Positions 6,913-17,600 of a stretch of DNA of 64,000 nucleotides are shown here, one piece after another. Positions within the stretch are counted from its first letter, which is position 1; each line of letters opens with the position of its first letter. Origin of the DNA: Vibrio algivorus (GTDB taxonomy: Bacteria; Pseudomonadota; Gammaproteobacteria; Enterobacterales; Vibrionaceae); the NCBI RefSeq assembly GCF_002218005.2, contig NZ_AP018678.1, positions 1,488,001 to 1,552,000 of the forward strand, read 5' to 3'. Below the pieces are notes generated by a model. It worked only from the letters and a program-made list of their open reading frames with translations, was not told the origin of the DNA and searched no databases. A program made the position numbers and the translations under genes.

Positions 6913-9498
6913 CTAAAAATCAAAATCTGACGTAAAGGAACGACGAATGGTATATCGCAGTTCTTTGTAAGACTTGAATTGATTGGTACCTACAACCGTC
7001 TCTTCTAGCCGAAGAATAACCTCTTGATTGTTAGCAGAGTCAGCCTCTTGATTCAGCAAGAAACGTAATTTCATTTCACGCTCTCGCGGATTCTCTGAAG
7101 TCAAATCTAAGTCGACAGTGTGACAGTCAGAAATAAGCGTGCCCGATTCCGTGTAGATGCCCAACCGCAGTGCTCTTGGTTGTATTTTTTCAGTTACTGC
7201 TTCTTCTTGATACAAGGTTACGGTTATCTGCCCACTAGTGATAACACTTGAGCCACTTCTAATCACGTCAACCTCAACCATTCTAATATCACTAGAACGC
7301 TTTTTATTGATACTAATGATTGGAATGATCACTTCTTGGAGAGAGGCCCCACCATGCACAAAACGACTACCAGAGCCACTCAATCGCAAGCGCTGAATAC
7401 CCTTCGGCACAACAGCATGAACATCACCAACAACACCAAGGCCATCGTTACTAAAGGCTTTTAGTGATTTACCGCAAATTAAGCCCTTACCTAAAACAAA
7501 GCGTCTATCGTTGTATAAAATCTCACCTTCAACATCTTTTACAAGATAATCACTGTCTTCTAGAACGCTGTTTTGATAAATAAAGCCATGATCAGCGGTA
7601 ATAATAATATTATTCGCATTAGCATTAGTGAGTTTCTTAACAAGCTTCATGAGATCGTCGAAAGTTTTCTCGGTCGCTTCAAACGCTTCCCCTTCAGACT
7701 GCATTTTGTCACCCGTATGATCTATACGGTTATGATAAATATACAGAACATCATTAGCCTTGAGCAGCTCTCGGTTGTGAGCTTGTGTGTTTTCAATAAG
7801 ATCTTTAGCTTTGACCGCACTCGCTCGTTCGCCAATAATAGCTTTTAAGATTTTTTCTCTATTATCAGTACCTTGTGTAGATAAAGCCCCCATCAGCACT
7901 GTGCCCGTTTTGTTGTCAGCCAACTGTAACGGATACTCTTTCGATTGCGGCAATAGAGAAGCCATTCCCAGTTGGGTATAGCTTGGCATTGAAGATAACG
8001 CATGATCCAACTTTGCTTCAAAACGATCTTCTTGTCTTATACGACTTACCATTTCATCACCAGCTTCGAAACGGAACGCATCAGAAATAATGACGCAGAC
8101 CTTTTTCTTCTTAGCTAAATACTGCCCCTCTACATACTTCTTAAAAAAGCGATTTTGCGGTTCAATATCGGTGACCTTCCATGCGGTCATAGCATCAACA
8201 TGAGCCTGCCATGCATTAGTAAGTGGCTGGACATAATTATTGATATATAGGTTCTCAATCTGTTTTGTTAACGTGTCTAGCAACGAGTGTTGTGAAGAGA
8301 CTTTCAGCGCATAAATATACTGTCGATACAACTGATCAAGCTTGAACCATTGCCTTGTGTATCGCTTAACCGCTTGGGAAGCGTCGGGCATATCAAATTG
8401 AACAGTATCTAGTAGTGCGAAAAACTGACTGGCGACATCTACAGCTTCATAGAGAAGCTCATATTTTTTATACCAATGCCCTTGTCTTCTTTGTCGGCAC
8501 CAAAGAGTAACCTCACCTTGAGAGTATGTACGCTGAGCAACGCCATGTACGAGATCATGAATAACTTTGACGTCTATTAGTTCGAAATAGTCAAGCTCCA
8601 GAACCTCTTTCAAAGAACGTTGATTTAAATCACTTTCGATGTCTAAATCTGAAGCACATTTCTTCGATAGACTTTCAAACGTGTTTTGATGCGTACGACT
8701 GTCCTTCCAGCGCTTGAAAAATACCAGAGAGTTGTTGGTCATGTTTTGCTTCTGTGAAGCTTCAGCATCTAAGCTGACACCTTGTAAGCCTGTTGATAGC
8801 TCTGCAAGATAACTAAACTTAAACAGTTCAAAAACAAAATCCATAACTGACGGTGTGTCACTTTGGTAACCGTATTGAATGGCTACCTGTTGCCATAAGA
8901 ACTCTTGGAGATTGCAGCTCACAACAAAAGAATACACGTCACCGACAGCTTGATCAGCCATCAGCAGCTCCAAAATCACATCTAAGCGAGCATCACCTTT
9001 TTGCTTCGCGCCAGCCGCTACTGCTAACATTTTTAGCCTTACCTGGCTAATGGTGTCATCAGTATCAAGCAAACTCTTCAATATACTCTTGCGCGATTCA
9101 GATAGTGAGCGAGCAGTCTCATCATCTCCTTGCGGCTCAAAAAACTTAGCGTGCTTTTCTACCAACTCGGAAAACTCACCAGGCAAATCCAGCTCACTCA
9201 GCCAGATAGCCGATTGATCAGTTTCGAACACCGCATTCGCTAGCTCTATATCGTATAACCAGTTCTTGAGCGGTTCTGGCTGCTTATCTTCTTTATACAG
9301 CAAGAAGTTAGCTTTAGGCTGTTCACGCAACAGCCTATATTTAATAGAAAACTCGTTATTCTCGATTTCAATTTTTTCAACATTTTCAATCTTTAAGATC
9401 TCAAAATCCGCACGTAGCTCTCGTTTGTCGTCGTACCAAAATACGACACGATTTTTTTCGAACAAACGTTTAAGTGCGACTGTAATTCTTGTTGTCAT
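6913..9498 (-). CDS. pglZ: BREX protein PglZ (alkaline-phosphatase fold)
   Basis: An 861-residue core BREX protein of the alkaline phosphatase superfamily; it associates with PglX-like methylase and the other BREX subunits. The PglZ domain is clear. The metal-binding ISDAFRFEA lies at about residues 471-479, the SSMPSYTQLGMASLLP segment follows, and the second metal site NIIITADHGFIYQ is near residue 660. The N-terminal half (1-460) is helical with no recognised motif, and the last 200 residues are beta-rich. It starts 8 bases after the pglX stop, consistent with one transcript. The metal ligands look intact. Confidence 0.93.
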   Translation of the reverse strand: MTTRITVALKRLFEKNRVVFWYDDKRELRADFEILKIENVEKIEIENNEFSIKYRLLREQPKANFLLYKEDKQPEPLKNWLYDIELANAVFETDQSAIWLSELDLPGEFSELVEKHAKFFEPQGDDETARSLSESRKSILKSLLDTDDTISQVRLKMLAVAAGAKQKGDARLDVILELLMADQAVGDVYSFVVSCNLQEFLWQQVAIQYGYQSDTPSVMDFVFELFKFSYLAELSTGLQGVSLDAEASQKQNMTNNSLVFFKRWKDSRTHQNTFESLSKKCASDLDIESDLNQRSLKEVLELDYFELIDVKVIHDLVHGVAQRTYSQGEVTLWCRQRRQGHWYKKYELLYEAVDVASQFFALLDTVQFDMPDASQAVKRYTRQWFKLDQLYRQYIYALKVSSQHSLLDTLTKQIENLYINNYVQPLTNAWQAHVDAMTAWKVTDIEPQNRFFKKYVEGQYLAKKKKVCVIISDAFRFEAGDEMVSRIRQEDRFEAKLDHALSSMPSYTQLGMASLLPQSKEYPLQLADNKTGTVLMGALSTQGTDNREKILKAIIGERASAVKAKDLIENTQAHNRELLKANDVLYIYHNRIDHTGDKMQSEGEAFEATEKTFDDLMKLVKKLTNANANNIIITADHGFIYQNSVLEDSDYLVKDVEGEILYNDRRFVLGKGLICGKSLKAFSNDGLGVVGDVHAVVPKGIQRLRLSGSGSRFVHGGASLQEVIIPIISINKKRSSDIRMVEVDVIRSGSSVITSGQITVTLYQEEAVTEKIQPRALRLGIYTESGTLISDCHTVDLDLTSENPREREMKLRFLLNQEADSANNQEVILRLEETVVGTNQFKSYKELRYTIRRSFTSDFDF

Positions 9499-9506
9499 GA
9501 GATGCC

Positions 9507-12500
9507 TTACGATAACCCCGGTACTTTTTTAAGTGCTTTGCCAAACAGCGGGTAATTGTGCTTCACACCATCATCTAAGTCTATTTCAACTTTCTCGCCC
9601 GCCAGTGGGTAGAGCACATCGTGCTCATAGTCATTGATTTCATCAAGAACCTTATTTATCTTCGCAATTGTCTTGATTGCTTGTGTTTTATCTTTCTGGC
9701 TTGCTGATACGCTGATTTCAGTTTGCTCTTGGCTTTCTTTACGCGCTAACAGTTTGGTACGGAACTCTCGCAAGTAGTTGTTCAGCACAACGTCCACAGT
9801 ATCTTTATTATAGCGATGCATATAGATCAGCGCATTAAACGAACCTTTAGGGCTAGAGAACATCCAGTATATTGGGCGCTTCTTGTAGCGTTTAACATGT
9901 TCGGTATAGAAATCTTTCACAAAATATTTCTTAATATCCTTACCGATAGCAGCTTCAATAAACGCTAAGTTTTCACTGAAGTGATCTTCTCCAAACGTAA
10001 CTTTTAAGAACTGCTTAAAACATTCAGTAATATCGTCTTCAAACCAATCACCTTCAAAATCGATGAGTGGAACGACATTATCTTTATCAAGCATAAAAGA
10101 TGGTTGTGGTACTTTATCTATATAAGTTTCTAAAGAATCGCCTTTATTAGCTAAAATCAGACCTTCTTTATCAATTGAATACCTTCCAAAAATACAGCCA
10201 ACCCCATATGACACAAAGTCTTTTACCGTATCTGTTTTTAAGGTATTCTCAGCACAAGATTGATCCTGAATGGTTCCACTATAACGATAAAATGGATTGC
10301 AACTTAAAGTGATAGCTTCTGTTGGAATGCTGTTAGTGATCTCTTCAGTAAGATTATAGTTTTCAATAAAGATTCTATTGATTTCCTCCTCTATATTCTT
10401 CAAATCACATACCGATGTGTTCCACAACTTGGAAAGCTGAATGTACGCATCGCTAATTAATCCGCTTTCTCTTTCAATTAGACCATGTTTTGTAAAGTCG
10501 CGTGATAACTCATTTTGGTCCCAATCATTTTTTGCAATAGTGATTGCTTTATTGGCAAGGTCCAAAACTCTCTCACGAGATTCAATGTTGCACATAACCC
10601 TAACTTCACTGATTTGATTTGGCCCGAAATTAACAGATGGTGCTAATATTTTTAGAAATTCACTTCCTACTTTTGAGTTGAGTAAAGCCATAGACACTAA
10701 TTGCTCAGACTCACTACCGAATGCACACATCCCAGCATTGGTAAACAAAGTCCCCTTACCAAACTTTCGAACACTGATTGAGCCAGTCGAGATAGCACTC
10801 CACGTTATCCCCGGCTTAAAATAATGTCCCATACCTGTTACGGTACGAGTAATCGAGTTGTACTTCTTTTTGGCAAATGATTTGATATCATATCCGTCAT
10901 CTTGCCAATTAAGCACACAATCATTAAATCCAAACCACTTCCGGTACCCCCCTCCATGATTGATTGGATACCACTTGTTATCTGACGAATCCTTACTTAT
11001 AGAGTATTTAGATACCTCATGCCAAAACCGAATGAATCTATCATTGTCGAGTGTTTTCATACCCTGTGCAGTATCTAAATTATCCCCTAAACGAACACCC
11101 GATTTAAATGCATTAAGTAAGCTTTTTGAAGCCCAATACGCCAACGGAGTTCCTGGTATAGCCAAGTAGTCTCCGGATTTTTTTTCAATGCGCAATTTGC
11201 TATCTGGGTTAGCTATAACTTCAAGTAATGTATTGTCTTTTGCAGCCTCTGACTTACCACTAACCAAATTAATATAGGTGGCCAGTTTATCTCTATTGGA
11301 TATATTTTCGATAACGTACGCAGTAGTCGAAACTACTTCCCCTCCAATACTACCGAATGCACGTGTTCCTAGGTGGATCATAGATGAGATTGTTGTTTGG
11401 CGAAGCAAATAGTTCCTAAGTTTTTCATACGAAGCTAAAAACATCCAACTTTGCATATTTATCATAGCTGAGTAACCACGAGAAACTGTTAGTTTCAGGT
11501 TGCGTTCGATAAACATAGAAAAAAGATCTGACTTGGTCTTCGGGTAGTTGTCTGTTGCCCATTTTGACAAACGAGGATTCATTCCTCGATTCCCCATGTA
11601 TGGAGGATTAGCAATAACTATCTGATATTTTTGACTCAAATAATCAGCTTGTTTGAGTGCTTTCAATACTGATTTATGCGTATCCGCTAAAAAGAGTTGT
11701 CCTGAGACATCTTTAGAGTCCAACATCGCTAAAATATCCGCTGGATTTTTCAAAGTTGGCTGAATTAAGGAACCGAAATTATCGGCCTCTTCAAACTCTT
11801 TAAGCGTCGCTCTTAAGTTTTTAGTAAACAGATCTACTCCGACAAACTCAAAATACTCATCAAGTTCAATTCCAGAGAACGAAATATTTTGAATATGACA
11901 AATATTAGGCTCAATTGGGTTTCGGAAAAAACGACGGCGATTATTGCCTTCATCTAAAGGATTACCTTTAAGCGCTTTCATGCTTAACGCAAAAGCTGCC
12001 AGCTCAGCTGCTCGCTCATCAATCTCGATACCGTATAAGTTATGGGTTAAGATTTTCTCAGGGATCTCTGACGAGTCATAACCCGCATCCAAATAAATTG
12101 CATAGAGCAAATCATAGGCGTAAGTCAGCATATGACCGGAGCCACATGCTGGGTCGCAGATCTTTAACTCTTCCGGACTAGAGACTTTTAAGTAGTCTTT
12201 CTCTTCCTCAACAGGTTTGATGTAGTAATCCATCTGCTCAACTACCTTAGAGCTAGGATTATTTAACATCCATAAGCGACCGAGAGAGTTTTCCACCAAG
12301 TACCTAACGATCCAGTGTGGGGTAAATAATTGAGTCGCTGCCGGAATATTTTCTGGCGTAATCTTTTTATTTTTCTTTAGACCTTCAAAAACTTGGTCTT
12401 TCTTCTCAGAAATATAGAACTGGTATAACCAACCAATCGATTCAACTGATTCACAGTTTTCAGGTGTCATTGCCTCACGGGTATACGCCAAAATCGAGTT

Positions 12501-13025
12501 ACCCGATAACAAATCATCAGGCATCAGCAATTCTGTATAGTCTTCAATACGTTCAAATAGATACGGCATCAGACGGTGATAATCGTTACATACAGCAACA
12601 ATCATTAATCGGTAGGCTTCTGACTGACCATCACGGCTCGGAATAGATCCATTTAATAGGCCATTGATTTCATCGCGTGCTTTTTCATTGAAAATACCGT
12701 CATCTAGGTGACCGGCTTTTGCTTCAGCTAAGATCTCAGGCTGGAACTGCCCAGCGACAGGCGAAACCACCATAATACGGTTGTACTGATTTGCATCCAT
12801 AAACCGAAGTGCACAGAAACGGTTGAACCAGGTGTAAGCTACCTGCTCAAGAAGCTGTTCTTCACCTAGCTCTTGCTTTTTATTCTCTAATTCTTTAACT
12901 GCTTTCGGTGACTCACGACGAGCTAAGCTACCTTCTGCAAGAACAAGTTTTAGTTTAGTTTGTACTTGTTCAATCAGGCTTCTACGCGCAAATTGAGCGA
13001 ATTTTTTTAGTCTGGATGTATCCAT
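9507..13025 (-). CDS. pglX: BREX adenine-specific DNA methyltransferase PglX
   Basis: A 1172-residue N6-adenine methyltransferase that marks host DNA in the BREX system and sets its recognition motif. The SAM-binding motif CDPACGSGHML is at residues 290-300 and the catalytic NPPYMGN at 473-479. The downstream region carries the conserved HGGGYRKW segment, and the remaining C-terminal part would hold target recognition. The gene is full length and uninterrupted. It follows the nuclease-like gene by 16 bases and precedes pglZ by 8. The recognition sequence cannot be predicted by eye. Confidence 0.95.
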   Translation of the reverse strand: MDTSRLKKFAQFARRSLIEQVQTKLKLVLAEGSLARRESPKAVKELENKKQELGEEQLLEQVAYTWFNRFCALRFMDANQYNRIMVVSPVAGQFQPEILAEAKAGHLDDGIFNEKARDEINGLLNGSIPSRDGQSEAYRLMIVAVCNDYHRLMPYLFERIEDYTELLMPDDLLSGNSILAYTREAMTPENCESVESIGWLYQFYISEKKDQVFEGLKKNKKITPENIPAATQLFTPHWIVRYLVENSLGRLWMLNNPSSKVVEQMDYYIKPVEEEKDYLKVSSPEELKICDPACGSGHMLTYAYDLLYAIYLDAGYDSSEIPEKILTHNLYGIEIDERAAELAAFALSMKALKGNPLDEGNNRRRFFRNPIEPNICHIQNISFSGIELDEYFEFVGVDLFTKNLRATLKEFEEADNFGSLIQPTLKNPADILAMLDSKDVSGQLFLADTHKSVLKALKQADYLSQKYQIVIANPPYMGNRGMNPRLSKWATDNYPKTKSDLFSMFIERNLKLTVSRGYSAMINMQSWMFLASYEKLRNYLLRQTTISSMIHLGTRAFGSIGGEVVSTTAYVIENISNRDKLATYINLVSGKSEAAKDNTLLEVIANPDSKLRIEKKSGDYLAIPGTPLAYWASKSLLNAFKSGVRLGDNLDTAQGMKTLDNDRFIRFWHEVSKYSISKDSSDNKWYPINHGGGYRKWFGFNDCVLNWQDDGYDIKSFAKKKYNSITRTVTGMGHYFKPGITWSAISTGSISVRKFGKGTLFTNAGMCAFGSESEQLVSMALLNSKVGSEFLKILAPSVNFGPNQISEVRVMCNIESRERVLDLANKAITIAKNDWDQNELSRDFTKHGLIERESGLISDAYIQLSKLWNTSVCDLKNIEEEINRIFIENYNLTEEITNSIPTEAITLSCNPFYRYSGTIQDQSCAENTLKTDTVKDFVSYGVGCIFGRYSIDKEGLILANKGDSLETYIDKVPQPSFMLDKDNVVPLIDFEGDWFEDDITECFKQFLKVTFGEDHFSENLAFIEAAIGKDIKKYFVKDFYTEHVKRYKKRPIYWMFSSPKGSFNALIYMHRYNKDTVDVVLNNYLREFRTKLLARKESQEQTEISVSASQKDKTQAIKTIAKINKVLDEINDYEHDVLYPLAGEKVEIDLDDGVKHNYPLFGKALKKVPGLS

Positions 13026-13041
13026 TACCGTTTTCTCTTAT

Positions 13042-13557
13042 TTATTCTGGAACGACACGTCTAACTGGCCACTTAGGGAAATTTTCATTCCACGACTCAA
13101 TGTTAAATACCTGTACATTGTTAACAACTTGCCTCTGCCACCGTGGTGTATCGTGATTCATCGGTGGCAGCTTGGCCGTTATTTCATCCGATAAGTTACC
13201 TAACAACTCTTCTTCTAACGTTACTAGGTTTATATAGTGGATTGGTTTATTTGTTTTATTTTCAGCCCACCTGTAGATAAAGCTATCCAAATACTTAGAA
13301 GCAAAAGTCGTACTCAGTTTGCCTTCGTTTACTTCTCTTAAAAATTTACGCTTTTGTTTCTCACGTGCATTCGGGTTGTTTGGGTCTTTAACCTCAACAA
13401 ATAAAATTGCGGGCTCTAATTCAACAATAAAATCTACTCGGTGCATTGCACCTATACCATGGTAATTTGGTAGCTTCTTATCACTCATCTCATCAAAGAC
13501 AATAGCGTCGATCGCATCAGTAAAATTAAACTCCAAGTCCCTTTCAATCAAAATCAC
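13042..13557 (-). CDS. PD-(D/E)XK nuclease-like protein inserted in BREX operon
   Basis: A 171-residue protein with a probable PD-(D/E)XK nuclease core: Asp42 in HRVDFIVE, then Glu55 and Lys57 in ILFVEVKD, on two beta strands 13 residues apart. The surrounding helices (AREKQKRKFLREV) fit the fold. No other domain is seen. It overlaps the upstream ATPase by 4 bases (ATGA), so the two are very probably a functional pair. It sits between brxC and pglX, the position in which some enterobacterial BREX loci carry the PARIS pair ariAB. AriB, however, has a TOPRIM nuclease domain, so this effector is different. It may be a toxic nuclease released by the ATPase or a helper of BREX; the sequence does not decide this. 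Confidence 0.6.
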   Translation of the reverse strand: MILIERDLEFNFTDAIDAIVFDEMSDKKLPNYHGIGAMHRVDFIVELEPAILFVEVKDPNNPNAREKQKRKFLREVNEGKLSTTFASKYLDSFIYRWAENKTNKPIHYINLVTLEEELLGNLSDEITAKLPPMNHDTPRWQRQVVNNVQVFNIESWNENFPKWPVRRVVPE

Positions 13558-14606
13558 TTACCTAAGTCTCCCATTTTAAGATTGACTTGCGCTTTAGTAA
13601 GGTCACTGAAAGTATCCGATATTGCATTTACTGATAATGATTTAAAATTATCCGCATGATCTAGTTGAATTTTTTTAGATTTATCTCTGTATAAGGCGTG
13701 GTATCTCACTTGATCACCTTTTTCCTTATCAGAAAGAAGATCAAACCACTTGAGAAACACGTAATCATGAGTAGCTATTACTATCTGCAAGCCGTTTCTA
13801 GATAGCTCAAGAAGAATTTTGACAAGTATTTCCATCAACTTTGGGTTTAAATTGGATTCAGGCTCGTCCCAAAATAACGTGCCAGAAACCCCAGGCTGAA
13901 TTGCTCCAGTTTCTAAAAGTCTTCCCAGCATTCCTGCTTTACGGAAACCCTCTGCCACCACGTTCGCTGAATATTCATTATTCTCCGATTGAAACGTAAC
14001 TTTGCCACCACCGTAAAAAACAAACTTGCCGCCAACAACTTCATTTATCTTATCGATCGCCCATTTAGCCTTCTCTTGTAAAGCACCTTCCCTAATTTCA
14101 GGTAAATCAAGAGATAGACATATATCTTGATAAGTTTGATCAAAAGAAAGGTCAAATCGCTCATAAAGACTGCTAAAACCTTTCATAAAGGACAAAACTT
14201 CTTTAGTCGGTATATAAACTGGAGCTGCTAAGGTTTCATCTAGCTGCCCTTTACCTTTTACCGTAACTGACTGAGAGTTATTAAAAAATCCTAACTCGAT
14301 ATCCTTATCGTTCCCAAAAACAAGCTTTACCTTGGCATTGGATTCAGCTCCATTTCTGTGCAGTTTCCCAAGCTTGTCATCAAGAGGCATATATAGATCG
14401 ATGAATCTTTCTGTCATTTTGGTGCGAATAACATCATCATTACTGGCACCAATTTGTTGCCGCGTACTAGAGGCACCGTATGCAGCCTTTAGAAGCTGGG
14501 TTTTACCCGTACCATTCTCACCAATAATAATGTTTATTTTTGGGCTAAGATCGATATCTAACTGTTCAAAAAGCGTGAAATTTTCAAGAGAAATTTTATC
14601 TATCAT
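13554..14606 (-). CDS. OLD/AriA-like ABC-family ATPase inserted in BREX operon
   Basis: A 350-residue AAA_21/OLD-type ATPase. Walker A GENGTGKT is at residues 29-36. The Walker B/D-loop FWDEPESNLNP lies near residue 245, preceded by GVSGTLF in place of a classical signature, and IATHDYVF gives the switch histidine. There is no TOPRIM domain, so it is not an OLD nuclease on its own. It overlaps brxC by 4 bases and the nuclease-like gene by 4 bases. ATPases of this class act as sensors in two-gene defence systems such as PARIS and Septu. Acting as sensor for the adjoining nuclease is inferred from context. Confidence 0.7.
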   Translation of the reverse strand: MIDKISLENFTLFEQLDIDLSPKINIIIGENGTGKTQLLKAAYGASSTRQQIGASNDDVIRTKMTERFIDLYMPLDDKLGKLHRNGAESNAKVKLVFGNDKDIELGFFNNSQSVTVKGKGQLDETLAAPVYIPTKEVLSFMKGFSSLYERFDLSFDQTYQDICLSLDLPEIREGALQEKAKWAIDKINEVVGGKFVFYGGGKVTFQSENNEYSANVVAEGFRKAGMLGRLLETGAIQPGVSGTLFWDEPESNLNPKLMEILVKILLELSRNGLQIVIATHDYVFLKWFDLLSDKEKGDQVRYHALYRDKSKKIQLDHADNFKSLSVNAISDTFSDLTKAQVNLKMGDLGK

Positions 14607-17600
14607 AGCTGTATATTCTTCCCATCTTTAATGGCTTGTAATAGCGCCTTTTTGTACTCTTCAACGTATCCTTCAACATCATCGACAGTTGAAAGCCAAG
14701 GCTTAGTGTATTCAACTTTAATTTGTTTAGCTGAAACACTTTTTACTTGTTTTTTTACAGATGATTTAACGTTTACTTGCGTTTGATCGCCTGTTGTGTT
14801 GTCTCCAAAATTGATATCTGGTTTATATCCATTTTGAGACTCAGGAAGCGCTGGTTGCGACCACTCCATCAACTTTTGAACAAGCTTGCTATATGTCTGC
14901 TCTTCAAAGCGCCTGGCTTCATCACGCAACATTGCAATCAATGACTGTTGCTCAAGCTTAGCAACAACGCGCGTAAATTCTGCCTTGAGTTGCTCTTGTC
15001 TTTGTAGCTCCAACGCTTTGAACTCTTCAAAACTAGTCAGCTTTGTTTCCAAAGAACTGATAGTCTCAATAGCATTCTTTTGTTCCGCCTTTACTTGCGC
15101 CTGAATTTTACTTAGCAGTGCTTCAGTATCTGCTTTGAGCCGCTGAATCGAACTGCCCTTGTAAATGTCTGCATTTACTAGTGCATTTTGAATACTTTGA
15201 TATTCATCACCCTCAACATACTCGAGATTGGCTTTTTGGTCCGTTAGCGCTTGTTTGGCAGCATCATAGATAGACTTTTGAGAGCCTTTCATGAACTTAA
15301 CTACTGGATCTATGGTTCTTTCTTTGTAATCAAACCAAGTGTCTTCTTGTTTAACCAATTCCGTCATAAACCATGTATAAGGTTTAGTTTTGAAGTCATT
15401 TATCTTTTCTACAATATCTGACAATACTCGCAAGAATGGATACTGCGATGCTTGAGATAGTAGCTTATCAAGACCACTTGCCTGCTCTAGAAAAGCTTCT
15501 TGAAGCTCTTTTGCTATCGCTTTCGGTTCAGATGCATGGGCAACTTTTTCAAAATAGTCGTTGTAGAAATCTTTTACTGCTCTAAGTTGAGACGGCGTAA
15601 ACTCCACCTGAGGATCAAGAATAAGGTTTCCATGAACGCTAATGTTACGGAGTGCACGTGATAGCTCCGCGTCATCGAGCAAGTTCGTTGCTTCGCGAAC
15701 CTCTACCTTACTGTTGGCACAAAGGTAAGCTAAATTGCACAGCACTGCTGCATAAGACCAGCCATAAGGCTTGCTTTCAAACTTCTCAAGTAGAGACTTA
15801 ACTGTCGTTCTTACACCACCACGGCTGTTACTTTGGATATGAGAGAACATTTCCTGCTGTGGCTCTGGCAATTGGGTGTCATATCCCAAAATACCTTGGC
15901 CTGCTTTCTTAATAATGTCGGGAATATCAGATTCACGATACGTAATGTCACGCAGCATTTTGAGGTTAGGATAGGTATATTTAATTAGCTCACCAAACGC
16001 TCGGATGATCTTACCTTGACCATCTTCACCAGATAGCTCTACCTCTTTACCCGCAACAAAATAAGTCGCGGAACCCACAAGTTTTGAAGTTAACGCTTTA
16101 AGTTGATTGTAACGCTCAACATTCTGCAGCCCTTTCTCTGTAAGAATACGCTTGATGTTATCTTGCTGAGTTGCTTTCGTCTCATGAGCAACATACTTCT
16201 CAGTTTGCTTGTAGAGCACTAAGTCGCTGACCAGTCTTGAACTTTCAGGCAACACGACTCTCAATTCATGATTGAATAACGTATCAGACTTATGTTTCTC
16301 AAACGCATCACGGTAATCATGGAACGATGTGATAAAGTTGATGGCTAATTCGCTTTCTCGACCAGACAATTTATCGTCTAGCTTTCTGCTGAAAGGATAG
16401 TCTTGGTTGTTCTCTTCCCAGCGAATTTTGCGATTTTTCAAAACACCATCGTAGATAAGCTTATCTAGTTGCGAAGCAATCACATCAGAATCAATTTCTG
16501 TGTCTTTAATCGCTTTCTCTATATCTTGCTCTTCATCCGTTAGGTACTCAAAAAGATCCCCATTACGCTGAATGTAGGTTTCCTTTTCAAGAAGGTTTAG
16601 AGCGCCTTCCACTTCTAGCTTGAGCGAAGGAATATTTCGCGAGAAACTATCGTGCATTAACACGCATAGATTTCTTAGCGTCGGCTTAAACTCTTTGACA
16701 TACTTAACTAGGAACAGGGCTTTCAATAGACGGATAGCAAATTGATTGTCTAAGTTCAGCTCAGCTCTCAATATAGCTTGCTGGTTTGCTGTCTTCAGTG
16801 CTGTTCGAATACCTTCAAACATAAGATCAAAAGTTGCCAGTTCACCTAGCTTATGGTCTTTTATCGCAACGGCAACTTGCTGGAACACACCCAGCATCGA
16901 ACGCTCACCTACCGAGCTATGCTTACCTTCAAAAGCACCATACGTCGATAGATTTTGAATTGCAGACTGGAACAAGCCAAATTGGTACGGAATAAACGGA
17001 TAGCTTTGAATGAAATGATCTTTGTCTTTGAAATTTTTATAAGACTGCGACCCATCTGCAAAATCAAATAGGGTCTTAAAGCTATTTTCTTGTTCATGGT
17101 ATAAATCTGACAGAGCGGGGATAAACTCGTCTTTCTTTTCCAGTAAACGTCGTTGAATGACTTCTGCTACGTCTTGACTGGTCAGCTTCATTCTGTTTTT
17201 GAAGCGAGCCTGGATCTTTGTAAAATCATTTTCGCTTTGTTGGTCAACTTCACCGATAACGGATGACATATCTTCTTGAGCTGTCACGATGACCCAAGCT
17301 TGACCATTACATTTTGTCGCCAAGCTCTCAGCAACAGTTTGCAAGTTAGTCATCAATTTAACGTTGCCAGCTACATACTGACCTACTTCATCAACAAAGA
17401 AGTTAAGTCTGAATCCATCTTCTTGCTCTGCAATATAACTCTTAACTTGGTCAGCAAAATCTTCAATCGAAAGACGATAATCTGAGCGGTACTTATCTAA
17501 AATGCCTGAAACTTGTTGGCCTGTGATTGCGTTGTAGGCTTCATCAACAGCACCTGCCATTCTTTTTGCACGTGCACGACCGTGCTCCCAGCTTTTACCG

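Noticed and set aside
10948..10953. Run of six G (coding strand) in pglX as a phase-variation switch
   Set aside because: The run encodes part of the conserved HGGGYRKW motif and is short; the frame is intact, so no evidence of slippage control.
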